Origin: Apiospora phragmitis
Taxonomy: Eukaryota; Ascomycota; Sordariomycetes; Amphisphaeriales; Apiosporaceae
Direction of reading: 5' to 3'
DNA: 64,000 bases
NCBI GenBank assembly: GCA_038363925.1
Contig: JAQQWL010000011.1
Coordinates: forward strand, 5,952,001-6,016,000
The position numbers and the translations under genes were made by a program. The notes beneath the pieces were generated by a model. That model was not told the origin of the DNA. It saw only the letters and a list, made by a program, of their open reading frames with translations, and did not search any database. Of the stretch, positions 25,801 through 36,265 are shown in pieces (within the stretch, counting starts at the first letter, position 1; each line of letters starts with the position of its first letter).

Positions 25801-26382
25801 CCTATCTTGAGTAGTGCCTCTAGGGATCTACCTCATCCAACACTTGTTCATTTCACTTGGCGCGCTGGATGCTCGAGGTGCCTTGATAAATGGCCCGTCC
25901 GACTTTAGTACATAGCCCTGGAGTATTGTAGTGGGGGCTTTTCAGGTTCTGACTGCCCACGGCCATAGCTTCTGCTGGTTGCCCGCACGTGATTTTCCAG
26001 CTCTGCGCAATAGCAATTGAATGGGTGTTCACGGAAGAAGCCCCCGAAACGAAACCAAACACATCTTGCCCTACCGCGCAGACTTGACATTGACATTTCT
26101 GAGATTTGATGAAAAGTTGAAATCGACCGTATTGGCTCTAGGCATAAGGTGCGAGTACATGCAGAGGTCTGCCAATGACGATATGGGCATCCTGTAGTGT
26201 AGGATGTAGGCAGCGGGAGCTGTGCAAGCAAGCACCTAAGCTTCCAGTCCAGTTCTGCCCGTAGCGTACATGATTGTCAACCTTCAACTTGCATACCCTG
26301 AATTCAGTCTGCAACCTTACGCCGTTCCCGCCCTCGCTGCTATGTAGCATTAGGTCGTCACTGCGAAACCAGATCAGATCCA
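22899..26382. other. 3.5-kb intergenic region (divergent)
   Basis: This lies between the DUF8004 gene (minus) and the dynactin subunit gene (plus). The many short frames on both strands show no domain and no supporting splice sites. Around 25434-25700 the sequence is rich in ACCTACC/GTAGGTAG motifs, as in many filamentous-fungal intergenic regions, and contains an 11-bp perfect inverted repeat (25481-25517). The motif CAGTTGGTCCTG occurs twice near 25072-25115. Confidence 0.5.
25481..25517. repeat. Perfect 11-bp inverted repeat (hairpin)
   Basis: AACGTACTTTA at 25481-25491 and TAAAGTACGTT at 25507-25517 are exact reverse complements. They flank a 15-nt loop containing CCTACCTACC. It could be a protein-binding palindrome or a hairpin. 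No flanking target-site duplication was seen, so a mobile-element origin is not supported. Confidence 0.55.
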
Positions 26383-28226
26383 ATGGCGTCTTTTACACCC
26401 TACACGTACATACAGTGTCCTTGCTACGACTTGTCCAACCAAACGCGCCACTCTGACGGCTCACCCTCCCCCACCTCGCAGGACCTGCCCGATGATGATG
26501 ACGAGGACCACGCCTTCGACCCGCGCTCCCCACGCTTCAACTACAGCTTATACCCTCTCGAATACCTGCTCTACTGTGTCGATTGCCACCAGATACGTTG
26601 TCCCCGCTGTGTCTCGGAGGAGCTAGTCACCATCTACTGCCCGAGTTGTCTGTTCGAAGTCGGCAGCAGCAGCGTCAAGACCGAGGGCAACAGGTGAGTC
26701 TCTCAAAAAAGCCCGTCCTGCTCACTTGCATGGCGCATTGCCTTGTGCTTGAACCCCAGTTGTCAAGACGTCCCTCTACGTGCCTCTGTGCCGTGCCAAT
26801 GCCCTAGATTGACGCGTTTCGGGGTTGCAGGTGTACGCGCAGTTGTTTCCAATGCCCTATCTGCGTCGGCCCTCTGGCTGTCCAGTCTCTCGAATCCGCG
26901 CCCGAAGCCTCACTTCTCTCAGTCGATAATGCAGCCGCATCTGGTCCCACGGGTCCTTGGGCGCTGACTTGCTCCTACTGTAACTGGAGTTCCGCGGAAG
27001 TTGGTGTCAAATTCGACAAACCGCAGGGTATCTTTGCCCAGCTGTCCAAGCTTCGCAATGGCAGCAGTACCGGCACAGATGTCTCTCTGACATCGGGCGA
27101 CGTGTCTCCTACGAAACGGGATGCCAACATCCCCAAACCAGAGTCTACGAGGGCGCGATTTTCCGCCTTGCGAACCTTTAATCAGTCGCAGCTTGCCAAT
27201 TCGAACACGGGGTCTTCCATGGCGGGAGGCATAGGGGATTATGGATTCAGCTCGCCAGCTGCCTTGACCCGTATCATGAGCATATATTCGGGCAGTACGT
27301 CAAAGCCCAAGAACAAGGCCTCCGTCATGCGGGAGGCGGACGTCCCCAATGAAGGGTTTCGTACGAGTAACCTCGACGAGTCGGAGTCCATACTGAAACT
27401 TCGAGCTGGGGGGTATAAGGGGACGGTGACGATGGAACAGGCTGCTTCACAAGTAGAGGAAGGCGCCCATTTTGCGGACGAGCTATGGCCGGTGGCGTCG
27501 CTGCTTCGCACGAAGCGAGCCAAGCGGTGCCCCGCGTGCCGCCATATTCTCAGCAAGCCCGAGGCGAAAGTAAGCAACACGAGATGGCGAATACGGCTTG
27601 TAGCCGGCAATCACATCCCTTCGGTCACCATCAAGCCTCTACCTACTCCCGGCGTACCGCTTCTGTCCGCCCTTGCCCCACTGAAGCCCATGCAATACCT
27701 CCTGACGTTTAAGAACCCCATGTTCGACAGCATCAAAGTCACACTCGCCACGCCTGCTACGACGCCGGGTAGGTTTTCCTCCAAGGTGACTATTCTATGT
27801 CCGCAGTTCACCGTTGGGGCCAATTCGGACGACTACGACTTGAACGAAGTCCTCAAGGCCGAAGACAGGGACCAGCGGGACCGGCGACGGGAAGATGACG
27901 GGTCGCACCAGGTCGAGGCGGGCAAGGTCTTTGAGCGCGGTCGGAACTGGGTCAGCATTGTAGTCGAGGTGATTCCCGCCTCTCTGCAGATCCAGCCCGC
28001 ACCGTCCTTGCTGCAGAAAGCAGGCGAGCCCGAACCGGACTTGGCCCCGCTGAGAGAGGATGAGGATATCCTTGAGATACCCATGTTTGTGCGGCTCGAG
28101 TGGGAGAGTGAGCCCTCGCAGGACCAGGTCGGCGTTGCGCCTAGCAGCAAAGAGAAGGATGCCAAGGAGAAGAGGGAGCTGGCTTATTGGAGTGTTCTTG
28201 GCATTGGTCGGATCAGTCAGGAGTAA
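26383..28226 (+). CDS. Dynactin subunit 4 (p62)
   Basis: Subunit of the dynactin complex, which sits at the pointed end of the Arp1 filament and helps dynein carry cargo along microtubules. Exons 26383-26693 and 26831-28226 give 1707 nt, or 568 aa in frame. The N-terminal part has the p62-type cysteine pairs: YCVDCHQIRCPRC, then IYCPSC, and after the intron CTRSCFQCPIC and LTCSYCNW. A second pair set (RCPACRH) comes in the middle, followed by RWRIRLVAGNHIPSVTIKPL and a beta-rich C-terminal half (PMQYLLTFKNPMFDSIKVTL) typical of this family. An acidic and a charged stretch (RDQRDRRREDD) lie before the C-terminus. The length is usual for fungal p62. No damage was seen. The start is the first ATG of the frame. 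Confidence 0.9.
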
Positions 28227-28718
28227 GGCAGGGAAAGGAACGTGATGTTACAAAGCCATTTTATGAGATACCCCTATAAGAAAAGGAATTGGTCATAGAT
28301 AACATGTGTGTAATCCGGATGCTGATCCAATTAAACTTGCTCAAACTTTATCCATCTAAGTTGCGAAGTCGAGGAGTAACTAGTGGTATGGGACCATAGG
28401 CCTTGGGGAAGTTAACCTCTAAACGCCAAAATAATCAAGATCAAACGTAGGTATCACATCTATATAATAGGAGAACAAAGTAGTTGGTGTGTCATCAAAG
28501 AACCGAGCTTGACATTAACCTCATGTGGAATGTATCAAACTATCTAGACGCCATACCCTTTTTGTGTGATCCGAATGTGGCCTGCCAGGAGGGAATCCCA
28601 AACCTTTCCATCCATGCTGCTACCGGAAAACAAATGCAGGAAATTTCAGAACGACCACATTATCGTAATCATTGCATCCCTTCATCGTTCAACCCCAACT
28701 CCGGTCCTCCGCTTAGCC
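28227..28718. other. Convergent 3' intergenic region
   Basis: This is the short region between the 3' ends of the dynactin gene (plus) and the eS7 gene (minus). It is AT-rich with no gene and presumably contains both polyadenylation signals. Confidence 0.5.
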
Positions 28719-29763
28719 CTAGTACTCGGCGGCACCGGACTGGGGGAACTCGAAGGTAACACCACGGCCCGTAAGGCGGCGGTAGACCTCAGAGTAGGTG
28801 TCGAGGCGGTAGTCAACGCCACCACGCTCCTTCTCGTCAAGGACAACCTTGAGGACCTTGCTGCCGTCCTCCTTGGTGCGGAGACGCTTGCCGACAATCT
28901 CGACGGGGTAGACAAGATCGGTCAGGATGGCGTCGTGGACAGCAGTCAGAGTTCGCGAACGGGGGCGCTTCTGAGTCTGGGTGTTGCGAGAGCGGGCAGA
29001 TCGCTTGGGGCGGGGCAAGATGCGGCGCGAGGCCAGGATCAGGACGTGGCGGTCAGAGAACTTCTTCTCAAGCTCACGGGTGAGGCTGTAGAACGGAATT
29101 AATACATTTGTCGGCCAAAGAGCCAATGGCGAAAACGGGTGAACTTACCGCTGCTGGACGCGGTGGAAGCCCTGCAGAAGAGGAACGGGGACAAAGATGG
29201 CAATAGCCTTCTTGCCGTGGCCGACTTCGATCTAATTTGAGACCCAAAGTCAGCAGGCGAGCTCCAGGATATACACGTAATGTGCTTCCTTGGACCGCTT
29301 CCCGTCCTATTCCCACTATTTGGCATACATCTGCTGCATGTGTATTGTACGTGTGGTCTACGAAGATTGCTTCATCTTATCGTTCGGCTCGACTTTTCCT
29401 TCAATCAACCCGTCCATGATCGAGCGATGTCCAAGCGAGCCGAAACCGACCAGAGTCGGCAAGAGCAGGAATTGTGCGCGCAAATGTCGGCAACAAATCT
29501 TCCTCGGGCGTCGTCGCACATATGTAGCAGGCAGAGTGTCGTGAAGGAATAGGTACAGATCGCGGTCTGGTAGAAGGTTCATCGCAGGTCAATGGCAAAT
29601 CTCACCTCACGGGCAGAGACGAACTGCAGAGGTCGGAGAGCGACCTTGAGGTCGGCAGTGTTTGTCTGAGATCGTACAGAGCACCAGCAATGCTAGTCTC
29701 CAACTCGGAGGGGTTTTGCCGCGAAGGGCTGTTGGGGGCGATCTTGTTCAGAGAGGCAGACAT
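28719..29763 (-). CDS. rps7: 40S ribosomal protein eS7
   Basis: Small-subunit ribosomal protein. Exons are 29763-29606, 29231-29149 and 29085-28719. It begins [20 protein letters not shown]. After intron 1 comes [20 protein letters not shown], and after intron 2 [20 protein letters not shown]. The middle carries [20 protein letters not shown] and the C-terminus ends [17 protein letters not shown], all typical of fungal eS7. The first intron is long (374 nt). Exon lengths sum to 608 nt, one short of 609. The break is near 29664-29670, where the sense strand reads GATCTCAGACAAAC and the family needs a Glu codon between Leu and Thr, so one base appears lost. The gene is normally essential, so this is most likely a sequence error. 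The corrected length of 202 aa is the family length. Confidence 0.93.
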
Positions 29764-30692
29764 GCTGGGCAACGTGGTGAAGGGAATTGTCGACAGGAAT
29801 TCGGACTGTTTCTCGATGGGCGGCACGAAGTAGAGAAAAGTCCTGGACTGGATCGCGAATTTCGGGGTACAAGCTTGTAAACTGCAATTCCACAAATTCT
29901 GGCAGGGCAAGCAAAAATTCCCAAATCAAAAGTGTGGGAAAGAGTGATTGGGGGGAGGGGGAGGGTTTTGCCGGGGTTAAGCCAGAATGCTCCACCTTCT
30001 CTTGCCCGCCTTCCTGATTCGGCTTCCATCGAACAAGCACTCGAAGGTCCACTGAGATACCTACATGTGGACGCAATACAAAACATTCAATGAACCAGAA
30101 TATTCAGTCTATCGTAATTAAATAGATTACTTATATATAAGTGTTCGTATGATCGTAACGCTGTATCGTTGAGACCGTTTTGCATGTTGGTGTTGTAAAA
30201 GTATAAGAGGTTTTGCACCTCACTGAAGCTGCCCATTAGATTGGGTTGTCTTTGCTTCCAAACATACAACTAGGCGGATGAATATAAGGCTCAACCATAC
30301 TAGGTTCCCGTATGTAACCTAGATGAAGCCCATTCTCTGTGGAGGGCCCTTTTCTTACTGATACTCTCCTGATATGATAAACGAGTTGTACAGTATCTGG
30401 GAGGATAGTGTTAGACCATACGTGCTTGTTTAATACCAGACCTACTGACAGACAACATGAATATTCCCACTTCTTGGTAGGCTAACCCGGGTCTTTCACC
30501 AACCAATGAGATCACCACCAACAACTGAAGACCCCCTGGCATCAAAGTGTCAGTAGTTGGCTTTATCCAGCAAACATCAGACGATACGTTACTGTAAAGT
30601 GCGACGACATAGCACAAGTCATTCCGGTGAAGCCGAGTTTCTGTTTTATCATTAAGCACCTCCCAGCTCTCCCTTAATACAAGCTATAAGCC
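29764..30692. other. Divergent promoter region of eS7 and the DUF7704 gene
   Basis: This is 930 bases between the eS7 start (minus) and the DUF7704 start (plus). A purine/pyrimidine-biased tract with GGGGGGAGGGGGAGGG lies at about 29951-29966. On the eS7 sense strand this is a CT-rich leader, usual for highly expressed fungal genes. No gene is supported. Confidence 0.5.
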
Positions 30693-31196
30693 ATGGCGAG
30701 AACCAAGTCCACCGCAGCTTTTACGCTCCCACTGCCCTACCGGCTCTTCTTCCTGGTGATTGAGCCCATATCGGCGCTCGTCGGCGCCTACTACGCACAC
30801 TTCCGCAAGGCGGACTACTTGACGCTGACGCACGCGCCCACCGCACCGTCGGGGGACGCCATCCTCGCAGGCACCTCGATCGTGCTGTCCCAGCTTGCCA
30901 ACCTCTACCTGCTATTCGCCCTGAACGAGGCCCTGGTCCTGCGCGCCACCTCTGACATGTTCGTCTGGAAGACGGTCCTCTTCGTCCTGCTGCTGGCCGA
31001 CCTGGGCCACCTTTACTCGGTCGCCGCGCTGGGGCCCAGGGTCTACTGGGACGTGGCATCCTGGAACGCCATTGACTGGGGCAATGTCCCCTTCGTCTAC
31101 CTCGGGGCGTCGATGCGCCTGGCTTTTCTGCTTGGCGTGGGCATTGGTGGTGGACGCCCGGTAAAGACGGCCACAGCTACGAGGAAAAGTGCTTGA
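30693..31196 (+). CDS. DUF7704-type integral membrane protein
   Basis: Small four-span membrane protein of unknown function, 167 aa, single exon. The start is in GCCATGGCG. Hydrophobic segments are YRLFFLVIEPISALVGAYYA (about residues 16-35), ILAGTSIVLSQLANLYLLFA (about 57-76), WKTVLFVLLLADLGHLYSVA (about 91-110), and VYLGASMRLAFLLGVGIGGG near the C-terminus. The motif WDVASWNAIDWGNVP lies between the last two spans. The pattern of an IEP motif in the first helix plus a W-rich loop matches the fungal DUF7704 family as I know it. The gene has high GC and strong coding composition. No role can be stated. Confidence 0.78.
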   Translation: MARTKSTAAFTLPLPYRLFFLVIEPISALVGAYYAHFRKADYLTLTHAPTAPSGDAILAGTSIVLSQLANLYLLFALNEALVLRATSDMFVWKTVLFVLLLADLGHLYSVAALGPRVYWDVASWNAIDWGNVPFVYLGASMRLAFLLGVGIGGGRPVKTATATRKSA

Positions 31197-32039
31197 GTTT
31201 GGACGCCTCCTAGAGTCTGGCTTCAAGCGCCACTCAAAACGGTGAACCTGCGTGCGGCAAGGGGTCCATCGTTAGCTTCCAAAGCCCCTGAGGCTTGCTT
31301 TGCAGAAGACGCCTCTCGGGATTTGATGGAATGTTATTCAGCAGACAATTTATTTGTTATCCGCCAGCAGAGGCTGATCAACCAGGCTTTTTACATAACC
31401 TATCGGAGAAGAGCCGCAACAATTCGAAATCCACAACCTCAGACACTCCTACGAGTCGAGCCAAATCTCTTAGATAAGTCTATATAGAGTCGTATCCGGC
31501 GCCGTCGCATCCACAAGGATAACATATTCTTGTAATCAGTCGCATTCTTCCTGGCTGCACGATGATCCGGCGGGTGCCAAGACTTCGTACGGTCGGCACA
31601 AATAGGAGCGCTTGAGTGGTGGAATTCTCGGTAGCATTTGTCCGATTCATCGCTTACCTGTGTCGTAATCAGCTCGTTCATCTGACATGCGTGGAGACCG
31701 GGGAAGTGAGTATGGAGTCATCCTGCATTTGCTAGGATCTGTTAACGAATTCAAGGCCATTGGCATTGCTCATTGGCCCTGCCGGCTGATATCGCAATGG
31801 GGAAGTTGGAGAAGCCCCCCTCGTGCCCCTCGTGCCCCTCGTTTATCCTGAGCAGCATCGTCGGGAGACAAACACATGATGGTGGGGCTGCTGTAGGATC
31901 GCAAAATTCATATAGCTCCTATCTTACCGGACTTCCTACTGCGGCTATATTCTGTTTTTTGCGTGATTTGTCCTCCGCAGCATTCACTCCCGCAAAGAAA
32001 GAAGGCTAATCTGTCCTTGAGCAACCTCCCGTTCCTACG
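31197..32039. other. Intergenic / promoter of the alcohol dehydrogenase
   Basis: No gene is seen. A small tandem repeat of CCCTCGTG (three near-copies) lies at about 31817-31841, in the presumed promoter of the dehydrogenase that starts at 32040. Confidence 0.5.
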
Positions 32040-33249
32040 ATGGCTAAGTACGACAAGTATGTTGGCTTCCAGGTCAACTCACCTGATTCCTACAAGTCAT
32101 TCCACAAACAGGAGTTCGATGTGAAGCCCTTCGGAGACAACGACGTTGAGATCAAGATCGAAGCATGTGGTGTGTGCAGTTCAGACATTCACACCATCTC
32201 TGGTGGCTGGGGTGATCAAAAGTTCCCCCTGGCCGTCGGTCACGGTGAGCAACTTATCATTCTTACTTATCAGGAAAATCATTAACATCTGATCCTGTGG
32301 CAAAGAAATCGTCGGCCGAGTCCTTCGCGTTGGCCCTAAGGTGACGCTCGCCAAAGAGGGGATGCGCGTTGGCGTAGGCGCTCAGTCTTGGTCCTGCCTG
32401 GAATGTAGACAGTGCAAGAACGACAACGAGACGTACTGCCCAAGCAGATGGATACCTATGGTGCCGTCTGGCCCGATACGGGCATCGTCACCCAGGGTGG
32501 CTATTCATCTCACGTCCGCACACATGAGTACTGGTACGCAGCTTGAACGAGTCTAGCCTCCATATAGGACAAGATACTTATATAGAATTGATGACAGGAC
32601 CTACCCTATCCCAGATGCGATCCCGAGCGCAAGCGCCGCGCCGATGCTCTGCGCCGGCATCACGACCTACTCCCCGCTCGTGCGCAACGGCTGCGGCCCG
32701 GGCAAGAAGGTGGCCATCGTGGGCCTCGGCGGCTTGGGCCACTTCGGCGTGCTCTGGGCCAAGGCACTGGGGGCCGAGACGTGGGTGATCTCGCGCTCGC
32801 ACAGCAAGGAGGCGGACGCCAAGAAGATGGGGGCCGACGGGTTCCTCGCGACGCAGGACCAGGGCTGGAACGAGGCGCACAAGATGACGTTCGACCTCAT
32901 CATCAGCACGGCCAACAGCTTCGGCGAGGGGTTCGACATGGCCGCCTACCTGGCGCTGCTCGACGTCCACGGCAAGTGGATCTCGGTCGGCCTGCCCGAG
33001 GAGGCCACGCTGCAGATCAGCCCCCAGGACTTCATGGAAAACGGCTGCCTCATCGGTGCCTCCCACCTGGGCAGCCGCCGCGAGATGCTCGACATGTTCA
33101 AGCTGGCCGCAGAGAAGAAGATCGACTCTTGGGTCGAGTCCGTCCCCATCAGCGCCGAGAATCTGGCCAAGACTATTGAGAGGCTCGAGAAGAACGACGT
33201 TCGATATCGGTTTACTATGGTTGACTACGACAAGGAATTTGGAGCTTAG
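32040..33249 (+). CDS. Zinc-dependent alcohol dehydrogenase, Adh6/cinnamyl-type
   Basis: Cytosolic medium-chain dehydrogenase, probably NADP(H)-dependent and acting on aldehydes or alcohols. Exons are 32040-32244, 32306-32533 and 32598-33249. Exon 1 carries the catalytic-zinc cysteine (ACGVCSSDIHTISGGWG) and ends in VGH; exon 2 opens with EIVGRVLRVGPKV. The structural-zinc Cys region is WSCLECRQCKNDNETYC. The Rossmann motif VAIVGLGGLGHFGVLWAKAL follows, with WVISRSHSKEADAKKMGADG after it and an Adh6-like C-terminus. Spliced length is 1085 nt, one short of 3n. The break is at about 32440: after TGCCC the frame must shift so that AAGCAGATGGATACCTATGG is read as KQMDTYG, so one C is probably missing. 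The corrected length is 361 aa, normal for the family. The substrate is not deducible. Confidence 0.88.
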
Positions 33250-33583
33250 GTTTGTCTACGTATATGGAGACCAGTTCAGAATAACTTTTCGCACTTCAAG
33301 CACAAATGATACCATGCACAACATCTGTCGAAGACGGGAGAGATATTAAGTTCCATTGAACCGTCACGTCATTTTATTCAATGCCTGACGATTAGAGAGT
33401 GTGTATGAGATTGCGAAGATGTGAGCAGCATATCCAGCAAAGTCAGCCTCTCAGCACTAGACCTAGTTTGCGCGACTGTACGCCGTTCTTGAGGGCTGAT
33501 TGTCGAGTCATGACATTCCCGGAAGTGACCGAAGATCCATTCCATTTCTCCGATATATCAGCCACGCTCATAGACAATTCTGT
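33250..33583. other. Convergent 3' intergenic region
   Basis: This lies between the dehydrogenase (plus) and the first tandem-family gene (minus). Nothing is recognised beyond the presumed polyadenylation regions. Confidence 0.5.
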
Positions 33584-34048
33584 CTAGTAGTTGGAAGATT
33601 CATCGCTGGGGTTGGCTGGAAGCGATTGCGTGGAATCAGCATGCGCAAGATCAGGGAGGACAAGGGGGCATTGTGAGGCTGGATGATCGTTGCCACCTTG
33701 GTAGGCGGGAGCAAACGAAGGTCCAGAGGGATCAGGCTGTCGCGCCTTCTGGGCGACAGGGGGCGGCGTCAGGAAGGGGTACGGCGCTCTATCGGGCAGC
33801 GGGGGTGGCGGGATGACCAGCGGAAGATCTTCTCTTATAGCAAGAGCCACGTCTCTTGGATGTGGCAGACCCATTATCACCATAGCCTTCACTATCTCAT
33901 CGTGTTTATTGGCGTTGGTCGGGGGCGGCGTGGACCTGTCGGTGTTGAACGACGACTCGTACGCTCTCCAGATGCATTCAAAGAGCCCCTTGTGGCTTGG
34001 ATGGACCCGGACGATGTAGGTCCCAGGGCAGATTTGTTTCATCGACAT
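33584..34048 (-). CDS. Tandem family member 1, unknown function
   Basis: Single-exon protein of 154 aa with no recognised domain. The start is set at MSMKQICPGTYIVRVHPS because paralogues begin at the same point (MSLLKMSPGVYIVAIPPS; MSLIKLNSAGAYVVEVMP). An in-frame ATG 93 bases upstream (34141) exists but lies outside the shared block. The conserved N-terminus ends in HKGLFECIWRAYESSFN. The rest is Pro-rich (LPLVIPPPPLPDRAPYPF) with a polar C-terminus. There is no signal peptide or membrane span. A TATA-like TATATAAA lies about 120 bases upstream on the sense strand. It is one of three same-strand members within 3.5 kb, so the set probably arose by tandem duplication. Confidence 0.6.
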   Translation of the reverse strand: MSMKQICPGTYIVRVHPSHKGLFECIWRAYESSFNTDRSTPPPTNANKHDEIVKAMVIMGLPHPRDVALAIREDLPLVIPPPPLPDRAPYPFLTPPPVAQKARQPDPSGPSFAPAYQGGNDHPASQCPLVLPDLAHADSTQSLPANPSDESSNY

Positions 34049-34168
34049 GGTGCTTGAGGCTGCTGGGAGGGGGATTGTTGGAGTGCCGTTTAGCATGCAA
34101 AAGTGTGGTTGATAGGAGCTGTGGGAGTGGTTTGTATGCATCTAAAAACCCAACGACGGAGCCCTGGG

Positions 34169-34176
34169 TTTATATA
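34169..34176 (-). promoter_or_regulatory. TATA box of tandem family member 1
   Basis: Sense TATATAAA about 120 bases before the ATG at 34048. The two sister genes have TATA-like elements at similar distances (about 103 and 124 bases), which supports the chosen starts. Confidence 0.5.
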
Positions 34177-35055
34177 GAATTGTCTGCATACGTACAAGTG
34201 CGTACCGAGTTACTAATGAAAGAATGATTAGTTGGCTATGCTGTCAGTCAGGGGCTTTTTATGCTGAGTCGAGATCAGATGTAACGGGCGTATAACAAAG
34301 AGAGTATGCCACCATCACCAATCAAGGCTCGTGCCACGAGACAAGCCCCTGTGTGTTGTTATCATTAGTGTTTGGCCTCTTACAGAAACTCTGCAAATGG
34401 TTGAGCTGTCTGTCCTGATAGACTCCAGTACCTACATTGGCACCTTCATTCAGATTTGTATCTCCACGCACCGGATGACCAGTTTGAGTGGCATATGAGT
34501 GGTATATGCGGTTCATCATAGAGAGCTCTTAAAGTACATTAAGACTACGGATAATCTCATTTACAAGGACAAAGACACAGTACTATAGCGCTCAGCAGAC
34601 TAGCTGATGTCAATTTTTAGAGCATATCACGGTCAGTAGGCCCTATGTTTTGAGAAGCCAATATGAACGAAAGTCATGTCTATTCATTGTTGCTGCGACA
34701 ACTACAGCCAGGTAAAAATATCAATAGGAGACACAACCTGAAGAGAGAGTGTGTACTAGCTACTGATCGAGTAAGATTCATGAGAAAACCCCCCTAATTC
34801 CCATCGCCGATATCCGATGGTAATGAATGTAATGAACTGAATGCCAATGAGGAGTCTTCGAGTAATTCGCGCCTGGATAGGACAGCCATCGAGTAAGACC
34901 GTGGCGATGCCCTCCCTCTCCCGCATCATCCCGTAGCTTTCCTGTCATCCAAGCAATGAAAACGACGTTGGCTGGTTATAGATAGAAGTCAAGCATGCCG
35001 TTGGCACCGGATCTCTAGCTCAGTCGATTCCATAGCAAGTAGCTCCGATCATGCT
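34177..35055. other. Intergenic region between tandem family members
   Basis: This is upstream of member 1 and downstream of the damaged middle copy. CTCTAGCTCAGTCGA at about 35013 recalls a tRNA D-arm, but no complete cloverleaf could be drawn. No gene is supported. Confidence 0.5.
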
Positions 35056-35656
35056 TTAGAGAGAAGGAGAGAGCGGAGTAGGTTCGATAACCACCCTTCG
35101 GTGGCGCTTACTCGGCAGTCCAGGCCGAGGGCGTGGCTGGTTGGGCCGGGGCTGTGGGTTCGGCGGCGGCGGAGCAGGATAAGGGGGGTAAGGGCGGGGA
35201 TGGCGAATATGAAAAGATCCATTTGAGTTGTACTGGCGAGGGCGCTAATCAGCCTCTGGTTTGGCTAGCTCTCTGAGTTGTTCTTCGAGTCTGAGAATCT
35301 GCAGTCTAAGACCATTGCAGCGAGCGATCTTCGGATAATCCAGAGTCGAAGTTTTACGAGGATCTGGGATGGACAACTCCTCCAGGAAATTGCGAGATCA
35401 GCTAGCTTGGGATCAGAGGAATCAGACTGCTCGTTGTCTTTGGCTCGCTTTCCATCATCGTCGTTCTTGTCGAGCTTGTCGAGGTCGATTAAGCGGCTTA
35501 GAATCGACTGGCCAGAGGGCAATGAAGATGACGATGATGGTGACAGGGCATTGAACTGGGGAGCATAAGATTTCCAAAGAGCTTTAAAGTCCGGGCATCG
35601 GGAGGCATGACCTCAACCACATAGGCGCCGGCGGAGTTAAGCTTAATCAATGACAT
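35056..35656 (-). pseudogene. Tandem family member 3 (middle copy), disrupted
   Basis: Third copy of the family, recognised by MSLIKLNSAGAYVVEVMPPD at its start (35656). To follow the family's F-x-x-x-W-x-x-Y helix, the frame must shift at about 35583-35588 (one T lost), giving FKALWKSYAPQFN. A charged segment follows (LIDLDKLDKNDDDGKRAKDN). A second lost base near 35395 (AA run) restores NFLEELSIPDPRKT and a coiled-coil-like RLQILRLEEQLRELAKPEAD. A TAG stop sits at 35245-35247. Beyond it the same frame stays open for 62 codons and is strongly Pro-rich (YPPYPAPPPPNPQPRP), ending at TAA 35056-35058, much like the sisters' Pro-rich tails. The copy is either a decaying gene or a gene with two sequence errors that ends at 35245. 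Confidence 0.5.
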
Positions 35657-36265
35657 GATGAGTGGTTGGTTGGTATTCTTGTATGGGACTGTGCAGAGTA
35701 TCAAGTTGAGCGAGGTTCTGATAGATAGAAGTATGATGATGAGTTGCTCGCCCATAAATCCGGAGCGGGAGCTCTTCATCTATATACTCTACAGAGACGA
35801 ATTCGTTGACCGCAGGGTCTTTGTCACCATTGGCAGCAGCATACTGAGTTGGCTGAGGATGTCGCAGATTGCTCATATGTTGTCTGTCAGAAATAGTGAA
35901 GAATGATATATGTCATCTGCCAATTCATACCATAGAATTAACTATATAAATGAAATATGTCTAGAATCTAGTGCTTTGCAATATGTATTATGGCCTGAAG
36001 TCAAGATATGTCGCTTGCTGGTGTGCGTCAGGGGCAATACTCTTTTGAGCGTCCAAGACACTGGTAATACGAGCAGTAATGTGGGATTGGGGGGTGAACT
36101 ACCCTTCATGTCGGGCTTCCAGATATCATTATTCAATCAAACTAAGTAGTTACTTTTGACTAGTTCTCTATGGAATCTAACCCAAGACCACATACAACAC
36201 ACACTACTCCATTTGAGACGAGGTAGCTTCATCGAGAAAGAAAAGAAAACCTCTTGCTGCTCGTA
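35657..36265. other. Intergenic region with TATA element of the middle copy
   Basis: A sense-strand TATATAG at about 35780-35786 lies 124 bases before the ATG at 35656. The rest is AT-rich with no gene. The frame at 35643-35876 (minus) shows no similarity to the tandem family. Confidence 0.45.

Noticed and set aside
35010..35095. tRNA-like stretch (CTCTAGCTCAGTCGA and GTAGGTTCGATAACC)
   Set aside because: The D-arm and T-arm look-alikes are at plausible spacing, but no acceptor stem or anticodon arm pairs, and it overlaps the 3' end of the disrupted family member.
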